This document shows, in pieces, positions 63,448-64,000 of a stretch of DNA of 64,000 nucleotides. The translations under genes were made by a program, and so were the position numbers. The stretch is from UTCFX2 sp963788145 (GTDB lineage: Bacteria; Chloroflexota; Anaerolineae; Anaerolineales; UBA4823). How positions within the stretch are numbered: position 1 is the first letter of the stretch; each line of letters begins with the position of its first letter. The stretch is taken from positions 186,001-250,000 of the forward strand of contig CAWBFQ010000007.1 of assembly GCA_963788145.1 (NCBI GenBank), given 5' to 3'. Below the pieces are notes generated by a model. The model was not told the DNA's origin, ran no database searches, and saw nothing but the letters and a program-made list of their open reading frames with translations.

Positions 63448-63855
63448 ATGGCTAATTCACAGACTATGCAAGTGGAAAAAGAAGAGATTACCACAACCGA
63501 AGATACCGAGCGGACCCGTGATGTGTGTTGTTTCGTGATGCGCGCCGATATCTATGAAATGGACGACCAGATCATTATCGTGGCGGATGTTCCGGGCGCC
63601 GATGAAAGCTCGATTGATATCACCCTCGAGAAGAATGTGTTGACCATCAACGCTTTTGTCGAGCCGAAAACGCCGGAAGGGTACGCCCTGGCGTTTGCCG
63701 AATATGAAATCGGCGATTATCAGCGCAGCTTCCGCCTCTCGAATGAGATTGATCGCGAAAAAATCGACGCAAAAGTAAAAGACGGCGTGCTACGGCTGTA
63801 CCTGCCCAAAGCAGGCGACGCCCGCACCCGCAAGATCAGCGTCAAAGCTGGCTAA
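63448..63855 (+). CDS. Hsp20 small heat-shock protein (second)
   Basis: 135 residues, alpha-crystallin domain (DQIIIVADVPGADESSIDIT, KDGVLRLYLPKAGDART) and C-terminal RKISVKAG. The N-terminus is shorter and acidic (EKEEITTTEDTE). Probably co-assembles with the first Hsp20. Site CGGAGG upstream; a strong terminator follows. Confidence 0.95.
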   Translation: MANSQTMQVEKEEITTTEDTERTRDVCCFVMRADIYEMDDQIIIVADVPGADESSIDITLEKNVLTINAFVEPKTPEGYALAFAEYEIGDYQRSFRLSNEIDREKIDAKVKDGVLRLYLPKAGDARTRKISVKAG

Positions 63856-63882
63856 AAAGCTGGCTAGCCCATTCATCAGTCT

Positions 63883-63922
63883 CTAAAAAGAGCGACCTCT
63901 CCATGGATGTCGCTCTTTTTAG
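63883..63922. terminator. bidirectional intrinsic terminator
   Basis: Perfect 14-bp inverted repeat, CTAAAAAGAGCGAC (63883-63896) with its complement at 63909-63922, around a 12-base loop. A- and T-runs at the outer ends let it work for the hsp20 operon and for the converging gene on the other strand. Confidence 0.85.
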
Positions 63923-63932
63923 ATTCCCAGGA

Positions 63933-64000
63933 TTAAAACGATAGTAATCCCAGAGCTCCAAACAACAATCCAATCCCAAACCAGGCGCTTGGGGTGAGTT
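63933..64000 (-). CDS. C-terminal end of a membrane protein (5' part outside the window)
   Basis: On the minus strand an open frame enters from the right edge and ends with TAA at 63933-63935. The last 21 residues read LTPSAWFGIGLLFGALGLLS then Phe, a typical membrane helix at a C-terminus. Its stop lies 11 bp before the shared terminator, which supports it as a real gene end. The family cannot be told. Confidence 0.55.
   Translation of the reverse strand, partial: LTPSAWFGIGLLFGALGLLSF

Overview
The window reads as a chromosomal segment of a chemoheterotrophic bacterium, most likely Chloroflexota (Anaerolineae-like). This is inferred from the gene mix and protein style only; there is no rRNA gene here. 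Pointers are several URO-D-fold paralogs mixed with sugar ABC transporters, an iron-sulfur serine dehydratase, fused formiminotransferase-cyclodeaminase, and secreted proteins that end in a short F-[LF]-P-[LV] tail. I found no tRNA, rRNA, CRISPR array, IS element or phage genes.

Layout. 1-3.4 kb: end of an AAC(3)-type acetyltransferase, a pentapeptide-repeat protein, and a two-component system (response regulator and histidine kinase) with a strong promoter and a direct-repeat site. 3.5-6.0 kb: ComEC/Rec2 whose metallo-beta-lactamase domain has lost its metal ligands. 6.0-13.6 kb, minus strand: a secreted double beta-helix protein, a Nal1/trypsin-like protease framed by two copies of one domain, and a secreted PQQ-type sugar dehydrogenase fused to a five-heme cytochrome.

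13.7-44.6 kb, plus strand: a large carbohydrate island. It opens with an autoregulated LacI-family repressor, with two abutting 12-bp operators at its promoter. Then come an esterase, a CUT1 sugar ABC importer, a URO-D protein, a peptide/oligosaccharide-type ABC importer (binding protein, two permeases, two ATPases), a sulfatase, nagA, nagB, three more URO-D-fold proteins (one frameshifted), a Gfo/Idh/MocA oxidoreductase, uxaC, uxaE, an SDR fructuronate reductase, a LarA-like nickel racemase/epimerase, gnd and a PfkB sugar kinase. Together they look like import and breakdown of a sulfated amino-sugar/uronic-acid glycan. Mannonate dehydratase is absent here, while a LarA-like C2 epimerase sits next to 6-phosphogluconate dehydrogenase. 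This suggests an unorthodox route mannonate -> gluconate -> 6-phosphogluconate, alongside or instead of the usual one through 2-keto-3-deoxygluconate.

44.6-54.4 kb: mostly minus-strand genes (Fe-S serine dehydratase, ornithine cyclodeaminase homolog, RlmD-type RNA methyltransferase, FHA protein, secreted M28 peptidase, lipB) and one plus-strand lipoprotein metalloprotease. 54.5-63.9 kb: a flavin/F420 oxidoreductase, then a stress and housekeeping cluster: ClpB (frameshifted), a thioredoxin-DUF2892 fusion, dCTP deaminase, an M23 lipoprotein, formiminotransferase-cyclodeaminase, a CbpA-type DnaJ and two Hsp20 proteins. A two-way terminator separates these from the tail of a converging membrane-protein gene.

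Cross-cutting signals: a dispersed 18-bp palindromic element that has entered several reading frames; perfect 16-bp hairpins after both ABC binding-protein genes; likely leaderless starts for three genes; and a shared C-terminal tail on every non-lipoprotein secreted protein.
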